64,000 bases of DNA, taken from contig NZ_QCZD01000001.1 in assembly GCF_003075045.1 (NCBI RefSeq), positions 186,001 to 250,000 of the forward strand, in the 5' to 3' direction. Source of the stretch: Maribacter litoralis (GTDB lineage Bacteria > Bacteroidota > Bacteroidia > Flavobacteriales > Flavobacteriaceae). This document shows positions 57,330 to 64,000 of this stretch, piece by piece. Below the pieces are notes generated by a model. That model was not told the DNA's origin. It worked only from the letters and a program-made list of their open reading frames with translations, and made no database searches. Numbering within the stretch: position 1 is the first letter of the stretch; each line of letters starts with the position of its first letter. A program made the position numbers and the translations under genes.

Positions 57330-58664
57330 TTAACGAATAGACCTAATGATTTCCTTTAACAGCGTATTAAATTGCTCATCTTTTTGTTCTTCCAAGCCTG
57401 TGCGTACGACAACTAGGTCTTTAGATGGTATAATAAAAATTCGCTGACCTTGAAATCCGTTTACAGAATACAGGTCTCGTGGTATGTCTGGGTATTTACC
57501 ATTTGCATTTAGCCAAAAATGTGCTCCATATACTCCGTCAGAGTTTTCGGTTGGTTTAGAAACATAGTCTACCCACGATTCCGAAAAAATACGTTTACCG
57601 TTCCACATGCCTTTATTTAAATACAAAAGACCAAATTTTGCCCAATCTCGCGTGGTTGCCCATGCATAAGAAGAAAGTACATAGTTACCCGATAAATCGG
57701 TTTCCAATACCATCGAATTCATTCCTATTTTGTCGATTAATTCTTTGTACGGAAAATCTAAATATTCTTGATGCGTAGCAAACTGCTCATGTAAAATACC
57801 CGACAATAAGTTAGTAGTACCCGAAGAATAGTTCCAAACTTCGGTTGGGGCAGCAATAACGTTTTTATTGCGTTGGGCTACCGTCATGTCAGAAGCTAGA
57901 AAAAGCATGCGGGTAACATCAGATATTTTAAAATAGTTTTCTTCCCACTCCAAACCACTTTGCATGCGTAATAGGTGGTCAATGGTAATGTTGTTCTTTA
58001 AATTTTTCATTTGTATCTCATCGGCAAACGGCTTATAATCCATCTTCATATCACCCTTGTATTCTAAGATTCCGTAAAGAGTTGCCAAAATACTCTTGGT
58101 CATGGACCATCCTAATATTTTTGTATCCTTTGAAAATCCTCTTATATATTTTTCACCTATAATTTGGTTTTTATGAACTACCAATAACGATCGTGTTCTC
58201 TGCTCTGGATCTTTAAAAGCATTTTCAAAAGCAACGTCTAACTTATCATAATCAACATTTGCCAATACTGTATCCTTTATGCCGTTATTACCAAATGGGA
58301 AAGGCAGGGTATCTTGTACTTTAATTCTATTTGGTACGATATCGAAATTATGTTCAGAAAACTCCTCGTTCGTCAATACGGCACCTAAACCTTCTTTATA
58401 TACCGCTTTTCTTGGCATAAGACCATAAACACTGGCCGTAGCTGAGTTATCTTCAGTAGAAACCTCACAGTCAGACAATTTAATTAAAGGCATTTCATGA
58501 TCGTTCAACATAATATCTACCGGTTTTCTTTCCGCTATAAAAACACTAGACGCCATGCTTTTGGATGCATAACCGGAAATAAGGTTGAGCTTGGGATAAT
58601 TAAAATATGCCGCAACAATAATACCGACCAAAGCAATACCTAAAAGCAATTTAATTTTTTTCAT
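57330..58664 (-). CDS. Serine hydrolase, beta-lactamase class C-like (envelope)
   Basis: The protein has 444 residues. A single N-terminal hydrophobic helix (LLLGIALVGIIVAAYF) is a membrane anchor or signal. The beta-lactamase/transpeptidase-type domain starts near residue 140. S-x2-K is GWSMTKSILATLYG (Ser near 188), the second motif is WNYSSGTTNL (Y-S-S) and the third may be in SVNGFQGQRIFI. This resembles class C-like hydrolases (EstB/6-aminohexanoate-dimer-hydrolase group), which act on esters or amides rather than antibiotics. I see no evidence for a role in resistance. Confidence 0.85.
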   Translation of the reverse strand: MKKIKLLLGIALVGIIVAAYFNYPKLNLISGYASKSMASSVFIAERKPVDIMLNDHEMPLIKLSDCEVSTEDNSATASVYGLMPRKAVYKEGLGAVLTNEEFSEHNFDIVPNRIKVQDTLPFPFGNNGIKDTVLANVDYDKLDVAFENAFKDPEQRTRSLLVVHKNQIIGEKYIRGFSKDTKILGWSMTKSILATLYGILEYKGDMKMDYKPFADEIQMKNLKNNITIDHLLRMQSGLEWEENYFKISDVTRMLFLASDMTVAQRNKNVIAAPTEVWNYSSGTTNLLSGILHEQFATHQEYLDFPYKELIDKIGMNSMVLETDLSGNYVLSSYAWATTRDWAKFGLLYLNKGMWNGKRIFSESWVDYVSKPTENSDGVYGAHFWLNANGKYPDIPRDLYSVNGFQGQRIFIIPSKDLVVVRTGLEEQKDEQFNTLLKEIIRSIR

Positions 58665-58723
58665 TCTTATTATTTTAATGTTCTAACTGAGGGGAAAGAG
58701 TACTTGTATTATATAAACTAGAC

Positions 58724-59125
58724 CTATAATTTCTGCCAAGTTTTATCTGCTGATAATTTAAAGCTTCCTAAGTAATCAAAATTGCATTCTTGTGGTAAAA
58801 TCATCGAAAGAAAAGTACTTTCATCTTTGGCTCTATATAAATGATATTCCTTACCAACAATAGGTTCAAAACTGAACTTAGCATTGTAGACCAAATTATT
58901 GTATTCAAAGTCGTCCATCAATTTATTGTATGCCTCTTGTAGTGCTTCGTACTTTGCCTTAAACTGGTTATTGGCACCTATAATATTGGTGTTTTTCCAT
59001 GAGGTAACATCGGGAGGTGTAATTTTTGGGGCAGCTACACCACTTGCAAATGGAAGAAGCTTTCCATGATATTCCTGTGAATCTTCGTTAAAGACTACAT
59101 TATCGGGTTTTTTTTCTTTTTTCAT
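58724..59125 (-). CDS. DUF2452 protein
   Basis: The protein has 133 residues, soluble. Recognisable DUF2452 pattern: VVFNEDSQEYHGKLLPFASG, APKITPPDVTSWKN, FEYNNLVYNAKFSFEPIVGK and the C-terminal LSMILPQECNFDYLGSFKL. Function unknown; found widely in Bacteroidetes as a single gene. It lies 59 bases upstream of the serine hydrolase gene in the same direction. Confidence 0.85.
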   Translation of the reverse strand: MKKEKKPDNVVFNEDSQEYHGKLLPFASGVAAPKITPPDVTSWKNTNIIGANNQFKAKYEALQEAYNKLMDDFEYNNLVYNAKFSFEPIVGKEYHLYRAKDESTFLSMILPQECNFDYLGSFKLSADKTWQKL

Positions 59126-59232
59126 AGTACTACAAATTTAAAGAAAAGCCTTCATTTATAGCTTGCAGGGTTTTAAGGGTATAGGTATCTTCCATTTTCA
59201 TATTATTCACTATAATCAATCATTTTTAATTA

Positions 59233-60744
59233 ATGAATTTAAAATTATGCTTTTACGCGGTTTTATTGGGTGTATTTTTTTCATGTAATACAAAAAAACC
59301 ATCTAGGGAACAAGCCCTATTTACCAGTTACTGCGCCAGTTGTCATATAGCTCCGGATATAGCATCTTTACCGAAAGATATTTGGAAAAATGAGGTGCTT
59401 CCGGAAATGGGGGCTAGAATGGGAATCAAAACCGCAGGAAAACATCCGTATTACAAATTACCTTTTAATGAGCAAACTGCAGTTATTAAGACCGGCACCT
59501 ATCCTTCAAAACCTATAATACCATTAGAAGATTGGAAATTATTGCAGGAATATATAATCAACCTGGCTCCAGATAGTCTAATAAATAACAATGAAATCAT
59601 TGAAAGCAAACCGTTAACCACTTTTAATACTACACCAATTCGTTTAGACAGTATAAAAGGTAGCTTAATTACTTTTTTAAATATCGATACAAAAGAAGGG
59701 AACATAGTAACCGGTACTCGAAATGGCGAATTGAACAGTTATAATCTCGATAAAAAATCTTATAAATCTTTAGGAAACTTTAATTCTGCCATTATCAATG
59801 CACGACTTTTACATGATAGTATTTATGTTACCAATATGGGTAAAATGGACCCCAATGAAATACCAAGAGGAGAAACTGTTTTAAGAAAGGGAAGTGAAAC
59901 GGCTATTTTACAGGATTCTCTACATAGACCTGTACATACGGTTTATATAGATTTGGATAATAATGGTAGTGAAGAAATTATAATTAGTGAGTTTGGGGAC
60001 CTTAAAGGAAGACTTACTTTGTTGAAGAAAAATGATTACGGATTTTATGAAAATAAAGTGCTTTTAAATTTACCCGGTACTCTAAGGGTAATACCAAAAG
60101 ACATGAATGGCGATGGTAAAGATGATCTGGTTGTTTTGACCGCCCAAGGAGATGAAGCTGTTTATATTTTATATCAAAAGGAAAATTTAGAATTTACAAT
60201 TGACAAAGTTCTACGTTTTAGTCCGGTTTATGGCTCTAGTTGGTTTGAGCTTGTTGATTACAATAATGACGGATATGACGATATCATTACCGTTAACGGT
60301 GATAATGCCGATAAATCTTTTGTAAACAAGCCTTACCACGGCATGCGCATACATTTAAATGATGGCAACAATAATTTTAAGGAAACCTACTTTCATCCTT
60401 TAAACGGAGCTACTAGAGTTATAGCCAACGATTTTGATCAAGATGGTGATATGGATTTTGCTTTATTAGCTACTTTTCCTGATTTTGAGAATCATCCGGA
60501 CTATAATTTTGTGTATTTAGAAAATAAAAACAGTGCTTCCTATAGCTTTTCACAAGAGCATTTTAACAATAGCCAATTAGGCAGATGGTTTTTAATGGAT
60601 GCTGACGATATCGACGGTGATGGTGATGATGATATTGTTTTGAGTGCACTTAGTTTTTCTTTTACACCGGTTCCTAAGCATCTAGAAGAAACATGGAATG
60701 AAAGCTATACCGATTTATTAATTTTAGAAAATACCCTACATTAG
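59233..60744 (+). CDS. Lipoprotein with cytochrome c-like CxxCH motif and FG-GAP/VCBS repeats
   Basis: The protein has 503 residues. LKLCFYAVLLGVFFSCNTKK has a lipobox Cys near 18. A single C-A-S-C-H haem-attachment motif (33-37, FTSYCASCHIAPD) lies in a short cytochrome-c-like region, with E-M-G-A-R-M-G (about 60) possibly giving the distal Met. Then residues about 150-490 form a propeller of FG-GAP/VCBS repeats: MNGDGKDDLVVL, YNNDGYDDIITV, DFDQDGDMDFALL and DIDGDGDDDIVLSA, each with Ca2+-binding Asp clusters. First gene of a four-gene operon with cell-wall enzymes. Confidence 0.85.
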   Translation: MNLKLCFYAVLLGVFFSCNTKKPSREQALFTSYCASCHIAPDIASLPKDIWKNEVLPEMGARMGIKTAGKHPYYKLPFNEQTAVIKTGTYPSKPIIPLEDWKLLQEYIINLAPDSLINNNEIIESKPLTTFNTTPIRLDSIKGSLITFLNIDTKEGNIVTGTRNGELNSYNLDKKSYKSLGNFNSAIINARLLHDSIYVTNMGKMDPNEIPRGETVLRKGSETAILQDSLHRPVHTVYIDLDNNGSEEIIISEFGDLKGRLTLLKKNDYGFYENKVLLNLPGTLRVIPKDMNGDGKDDLVVLTAQGDEAVYILYQKENLEFTIDKVLRFSPVYGSSWFELVDYNNDGYDDIITVNGDNADKSFVNKPYHGMRIHLNDGNNNFKETYFHPLNGATRVIANDFDQDGDMDFALLATFPDFENHPDYNFVYLENKNSASYSFSQEHFNNSQLGRWFLMDADDIDGDGDDDIVLSALSFSFTPVPKHLEETWNESYTDLLILENTLH

Positions 60745-60749
60745 TAGGT

Positions 60750-61175
60750 ATGATAAAAAAGTTATCCATTGTATTTATCCTCGTAATAGCCTTGAGTTGT
60801 GTAGATAAACCCGTGGATGATAAATTTAACTGGGTGCCCATTGAGGTAACTGCTACCGCGTATAATTCGCTTCCGTATCAAACATCATATGAGCATCCGG
60901 CAATAACGGCTTGGGGAGATTCTATAAAGCCCGGTCAAAAATGGATCGCTGTATCGCGCGATTTGCTAAAAAAAGGACTTTCGTACAATACAATGGTAAA
61001 GATCGATACTTTTGAAGGTGTCTATCTTGTGAAAGACAAAATGCATTCACGTTGGCGAAACCGCATAGATATCTATATGGGCGAGAACATAAAGAAAGCA
61101 AAAGAGTGGGGTAGAAGAAAAATTACCATATTATATGCTGTTGAAAAAGACAGTACTGAACAACTATTAGAATGA
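60750..61175 (+). CDS. 3D-domain lipoprotein (RlpA-like double-psi barrel)
   Basis: The protein has 141 residues. MIKKLSIVFILVIALSCVDK has a lipobox Cys near 17. The domain (about 30-130) shows VTATAYNSLPYQTSYEHPAI, TAWGDSIKPGQKWIAVSRDL, GVYLVKDKMHSRWRNRIDIY. The Asp residues of the three-aspartate (3D) domain of MltA and related proteins are D57 (AWGD), D91 (VKD) and D102 (RID). Likely binds or cleaves peptidoglycan. Follows the FG-GAP gene by 5 bases and overlaps the amidase by 4. Confidence 0.82.
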   Translation: MIKKLSIVFILVIALSCVDKPVDDKFNWVPIEVTATAYNSLPYQTSYEHPAITAWGDSIKPGQKWIAVSRDLLKKGLSYNTMVKIDTFEGVYLVKDKMHSRWRNRIDIYMGENIKKAKEWGRRKITILYAVEKDSTEQLLE

Positions 61176-61846
61176 AAAAATACCTTTATTACTTCCTGTT
61201 ATTAGGCTTCTGCTCATGTTACACTACAAAACCAATTGTTGAACGCCCCATTACCTTTAATGAAGAACGAAAAGTTTTAACTTTAGAATATTTACAGAAC
61301 AGATACGGATTGCAGCAAGATTCACCAGAGATCGACCCAAAAATGATCGTATTACATTGGACGGTAATACCCACATTTGAAAAGTCTTTCGAAGCTTTTG
61401 ATCCAGCAACCTTGCCCAATTGGAGACCCGATATTAAAAATGTAAGCGGTTTAAATGTTTCATCGCAATTTATGGTCGATAGAGATGGCACCATTTATCA
61501 ATTATTACCAGAAACTACTATGGCACGCCACGTTATTGGTCTTAACCATTGCGCTATTGGTATAGAGAATGTTGGTGGTACAGAAGAATTGCCGCTAACA
61601 AAAGCACAGTTAAAATCTAATATTTGGTTAGTGGAATATTTAAAGGATAAATATGAAATTGACTATTTAATCGGTCATTATGAATATACGTTATTTGAAA
61701 ATCATCCACTGTGGTTAGAACAAGATGAAGGCTACCGTACCCAAAAAACCGACCCAGGTCCTGAATTTATGAATAAGGTTAGAAAAGCCGTAAAGCATTT
61801 AAACTTCAAACAACTACCAAAAAACACATCGAACGAAATTAATTAA
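61172..61846 (+). CDS. N-acetylmuramoyl-L-alanine amidase (amidase_2), lipoprotein
   Basis: The protein has 224 residues. MKKYLYYFLLLGFCSCYTTK ends in a lipobox Cys. Amidase_2 zinc positions: His near 65 in MIVLHWTVIP, His in MARHVIGLNHCAIGIE and the late D-P-G in KTDPGPEFMN. Cuts between muramic acid and the stem peptide in peptidoglycan. Together with the 3D-domain protein and the M14 carboxypeptidase it suggests a periplasmic recycling or remodelling function. Confidence 0.88.
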   Translation: MKKYLYYFLLLGFCSCYTTKPIVERPITFNEERKVLTLEYLQNRYGLQQDSPEIDPKMIVLHWTVIPTFEKSFEAFDPATLPNWRPDIKNVSGLNVSSQFMVDRDGTIYQLLPETTMARHVIGLNHCAIGIENVGGTEELPLTKAQLKSNIWLVEYLKDKYEIDYLIGHYEYTLFENHPLWLEQDEGYRTQKTDPGPEFMNKVRKAVKHLNFKQLPKNTSNEIN

Positions 61847-61850
61847 CTAT

Positions 61851-63323
61851 ATGACCCAAATGAAACATATTTTACTAGCAACTATTTTTCTTTGCTCATT
61901 ATCGGCTCTTTGCCAAACCGATAATATTACGACACAATTGTATGATACTTATGAGAATTATAAGGAAAGTACTATAGACAAAAGACGCATAAAGCATGCG
62001 GATATTCAGCCATTGATAGCTGAAATTTCTGCGAACAAAGCATTTAAAGTCACTACCGTTGGTAAATCTATAGGCGGAAAAGAGTTAAGCTTAATCAGTA
62101 TTGGCAGTGGAGATACCAATGTTTTTCTTTGGTCTCAAATGCATGGTGATGAACCCACGGCAACACAGGCAATATTTGATATTTTAAACTTCTTTGAAAG
62201 TCCGGATTTCTCTAAGGAAAAAGAAGAAATTCTTGCTAGTTTGACCGTTCACTTCTTACCTATGTTGAATCCTGATGGGGCAGAACTGTACCAACGTCGA
62301 AACCTTTTAGGAGTAGATATTAACAGGGATGCATTACGCTTACAATCTCCAGAATCTCAAACATTAAAAAGAGTACGAGATAGTCTTGATGCCGATTTCG
62401 GATTCAATCTTCATGACCAAAGCACATATTACAACGCAGAACGTACAGAAAAGCCTGCTACAATATCTTATTTAGCACCTGCATACAATTATGAAAAAGA
62501 CATTAACGAAACCCGTGGCAATGCCATGAAGATTATTGTGTTCATGAACGAAATACTTCAAAAATACGCCCCTGGTCAAGTAGGTAGGTATAATGATGAT
62601 TTTGAACCTAGGGCTTTTGGTGATAACATTCAAAAATGGGGAACAAGTACAATTCTTATTGAATCTGGTGGATATCCTGAAGATACCGAAAAGCAGGAAA
62701 TTAGAAAATTGAACTACGTTTCCATATTATCTGCGATCTATACCATAGCGAAGAAATCATATGAAAATATAGCTATTGAGGAATATGAGAAGATTCCCGA
62801 GAACGATAGAAAATTGTTCGATTTAAAAATTGTAGGAGCTACATATAAGCTTAAGGGTAATAACTATATCATTGATTTGGGTATGAACCAAATTGAAGTA
62901 GACTACCCAGATCACAAATCTTTTTGGTATAGTAGCCGAATTTTAGACCAAGGTGATCTTTCTACATATTACGGATATCAAACTTTAAATGCTTCTGGCT
63001 ACAACATTAAACAAGCGAAAGCTTATCCTAAAACCTTAAATTCATTTGAAGAGGTTAAAGCGTTAAATTTTAAAGATGTATTAAAGCAGGGCTACGGTTA
63101 TATACGTTTATCATCATTTCCATCAAAACAAATTATATCTCCTTTTCCCGTTCATTTAATAGGTGAAAAATATAAAGTTCCAGAACTTAATTTAATGCCG
63201 GGTATTAACCCAACATTCTTTTTGGAGAAAGCGGGAGTCATTGAATATGCCGTCATCAACGGCTTTCTGGTCAATTTAAAAGAGAATACTATCAATGTGC
63301 CAAATGGCATGATCTTTAGATAA
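61851..63323 (+). CDS. M14-family zinc carboxypeptidase
   Basis: The protein has 490 residues. Signal peptide MKHILLATIFLCSLSALCQ (from the second Met at about 61860). Zinc-binding H-x2-E in WSQMHGDEPTAT (His near 97), then MLNPDGAELYQRRNLLGVDI with the substrate-binding Asn-Arg, third His in FGFNLHDQST (near 186), and the catalytic Glu in ILIESGGYPED (near 270). A further domain of about 200 residues follows (300-490), beta-rich. It probably cuts wall peptides or secreted proteins. Last of the operon; the terminator at 63346 follows. Confidence 0.9.
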   Translation: MTQMKHILLATIFLCSLSALCQTDNITTQLYDTYENYKESTIDKRRIKHADIQPLIAEISANKAFKVTTVGKSIGGKELSLISIGSGDTNVFLWSQMHGDEPTATQAIFDILNFFESPDFSKEKEEILASLTVHFLPMLNPDGAELYQRRNLLGVDINRDALRLQSPESQTLKRVRDSLDADFGFNLHDQSTYYNAERTEKPATISYLAPAYNYEKDINETRGNAMKIIVFMNEILQKYAPGQVGRYNDDFEPRAFGDNIQKWGTSTILIESGGYPEDTEKQEIRKLNYVSILSAIYTIAKKSYENIAIEEYEKIPENDRKLFDLKIVGATYKLKGNNYIIDLGMNQIEVDYPDHKSFWYSSRILDQGDLSTYYGYQTLNASGYNIKQAKAYPKTLNSFEEVKALNFKDVLKQGYGYIRLSSFPSKQIISPFPVHLIGEKYKVPELNLMPGINPTFFLEKAGVIEYAVINGFLVNLKENTINVPNGMIFR

Positions 63324-63345
63324 TAAATTCAATATTTAAGCATAA

Positions 63346-63373
63346 AAAAAGGGAAGCAGTTGCTTCCCTTTTT
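63346..63373. terminator. Bidirectional terminator between the M14 gene and the OmpA-family gene
   Basis: AAGGGAAGCA pairs with TGCTTCCCTT around a tiny loop, flanked by an A run (63344-63350) and a T run (63369-63373). Confidence 0.92.
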
Positions 63374-63394
63374 ATCTATATAGAACCGAAGTTC

Positions 63395-64000
63395 TTACAT
63401 GGTATCTTCAGCATCTAAAAGAGCAAAGAACTTATCTAAGTTAGGTAAGATAACGATCTTGGTTCTTCTGTTTTTTGCCATGTTTTCTTTAGTATCGTTC
63501 TCCACTAACGGCAAGTAGCTACTTCTACCAGAAGCTATTAATTGAGAAGGGTCAACATCATACTCTTTCTGTAATTTACGTACAATTGATGTAGCACGTT
63601 TTACACTTAGATCCCAGTTATCTGTAACCATAGGAGTGTTAATCGTTCTAGAATCTGTATGACCTTCTACCATAACTTCCATACTTGGCTCAGACTTAAT
63701 TACATCTGCCAATTTTTTAAGAATATTGTCTGCCTTGTTACTAACTCTATAACTAGCTGTGTTAAACAATAACTCATCAGAAATATTGATCATTACTACA
63801 GTTTTATCAATACTAACGTCGATATCTTCACCTTCATCAGAAATTGATTGCTTCAATTTATAAGAAACTGCCAAGTTCATTGAATCTTGTAATGTTTTAG
63901 CACCTGCTAATTTTGCAGGATCAACATTTTTCAACGTATTTCTCATTTTAGCCTTTGTGTTATTGCTCATTACGGCAACATCATCAACACTTGTAAACTG
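63395..64000 (-). CDS. OmpA-family C-terminal domain protein (cut by window edge)
   Basis: The frame is open to the right edge, so the internal ATG at 63970 need not be the start and the N-terminus is missing. Visible part is about 201 residues. The OmpA-like peptidoglycan-binding domain has LLFNTASYRVSNKADNILKK, MEVMVEGHTDSRTINTPM (G-H-T-D), WDLSVKRATSIVRKLQ and an end NRRTKIVILPNLDKF with the D/R pair for diaminopimelate. The part ahead of it is helical. It probably anchors an outer-membrane or motility protein to peptidoglycan. Convergent with the M14 gene. Confidence 0.88.
   Translation of the reverse strand, partial: QFTSVDDVAVMSNNTKAKMRNTLKNVDPAKLAGAKTLQDSMNLAVSYKLKQSISDEGEDIDVSIDKTVVMINISDELLFNTASYRVSNKADNILKKLADVIKSEPSMEVMVEGHTDSRTINTPMVTDNWDLSVKRATSIVRKLQKEYDVDPSQLIASGRSSYLPLVENDTKENMAKNRRTKIVILPNLDKFFALLDAEDTM

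Noticed and set aside
57330-58664. Antibiotic-resistance beta-lactamase
   Set aside because: Y-S-S in place of Y-A-N and overall layout fit class C-like esterases/amidases of general metabolism.

Overview
The window is AT-rich chromosome of a member of the Bacteroidota, almost certainly a marine Flavobacteriaceae. The supporting marks are promoters of the Bacteroidetes type (TTG/TTTG, about 20 bases, TAnnTTTG), start codons without Shine-Dalgarno sequences and often TTG, a short primary sigma factor of the Bacteroidetes RpoD type, a protein with a type IX secretion type B sorting domain, several flavobacterial DUF families (DUF2461, DUF2452, DUF2911, DUF6155), MenB, and a PL7 alginate-lyase-like lipoprotein that suggests contact with brown-algal polysaccharide. 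I saw no rRNA, tRNA, CRISPR array, prophage or transposase.

Layout. 1-10 kb is housekeeping: a two-component system cut by the window edge, two small membrane proteins, a divergent TruA, CorA, a secreted protein, the cysE-cysM cysteine operon, DUF2461, an acyl-CoA thioesterase and an M19 dipeptidase lipoprotein. 10.2-19.8 kb is a very tight six-gene operon: hybrid kinase with Hpt, single-domain response regulator, membrane-anchored HEAT/acidic protein, processive GT2 glycosyltransferase, LTA-synthase-like phospho-transferase with C-terminal TPRs, and a YaiO-family outer-membrane barrel. This looks like a signal-controlled polysaccharide synthesis, modification and export machine. It is followed convergently by a secreted protein that joins an ILEI/PANDER-like domain to a GDPD-like domain. 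21.1-21.8 kb holds two tandem, related micro-ORFs of 32 and 33 codons between a possible promoter and a strong terminator, then rpoD. 22.9-30 kb carries DUF6155, a hydroxyacid dehydrogenase, an SF2 helicase, a membrane-anchored hydrolase and a glycosyltransferase.

28.3-39.8 kb is the accessory stretch. A type II restriction-modification pair (30.2-32.1 kb) and a DHFR-like reductase plus AraC regulator (38.3-39.7 kb) sit in the same orientation. Both are bounded by the same two kinds of repeat: a 38-base block (31/38 identical) plus a GAGTTA..AGTTATTAAC block on one side, and a CCGCTATT..ACGTTGTT block on the other. They look like gene cassettes of one mobile or recombining family inserted among housekeeping genes (a gamma-type Cys/Met PLP enzyme convergent with a cystathionine-beta-synthase-like enzyme, and the T9SS protein). 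Several other intergenic repeat families occur in the same gaps.

40-45.7 kb has a Crp/Fnr regulator, a thiamine salvage operon (thiM-thiE-tenA-thiD), a PL7 lyase and an unknown secreted protein. 45.8-56 kb is a run of minus-strand redox and stress genes: MDR reductase, D-lactate dehydrogenase, siderophore-interacting flavoprotein, NmrA-type reductase, MsrQ-like haem membrane protein, methyltransferase, a four-domain ABM/SnoaL lipoprotein with its likely AraC regulator, DUF2911, an SDR and PAP2. 56-64 kb has MenB, a serine hydrolase, DUF2452, a four-gene envelope operon (CxxCH/FG-GAP lipoprotein, 3D-domain lipoprotein, amidase_2, M14 carboxypeptidase), and an OmpA-family protein cut by the right edge.

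Two things are most worth pursuing: the paired cassette boundaries, and the HK-RR-HEAT-GT2-LtaS-YaiO operon. The tandem micro-ORFs are the best candidate for something previously unannotated.
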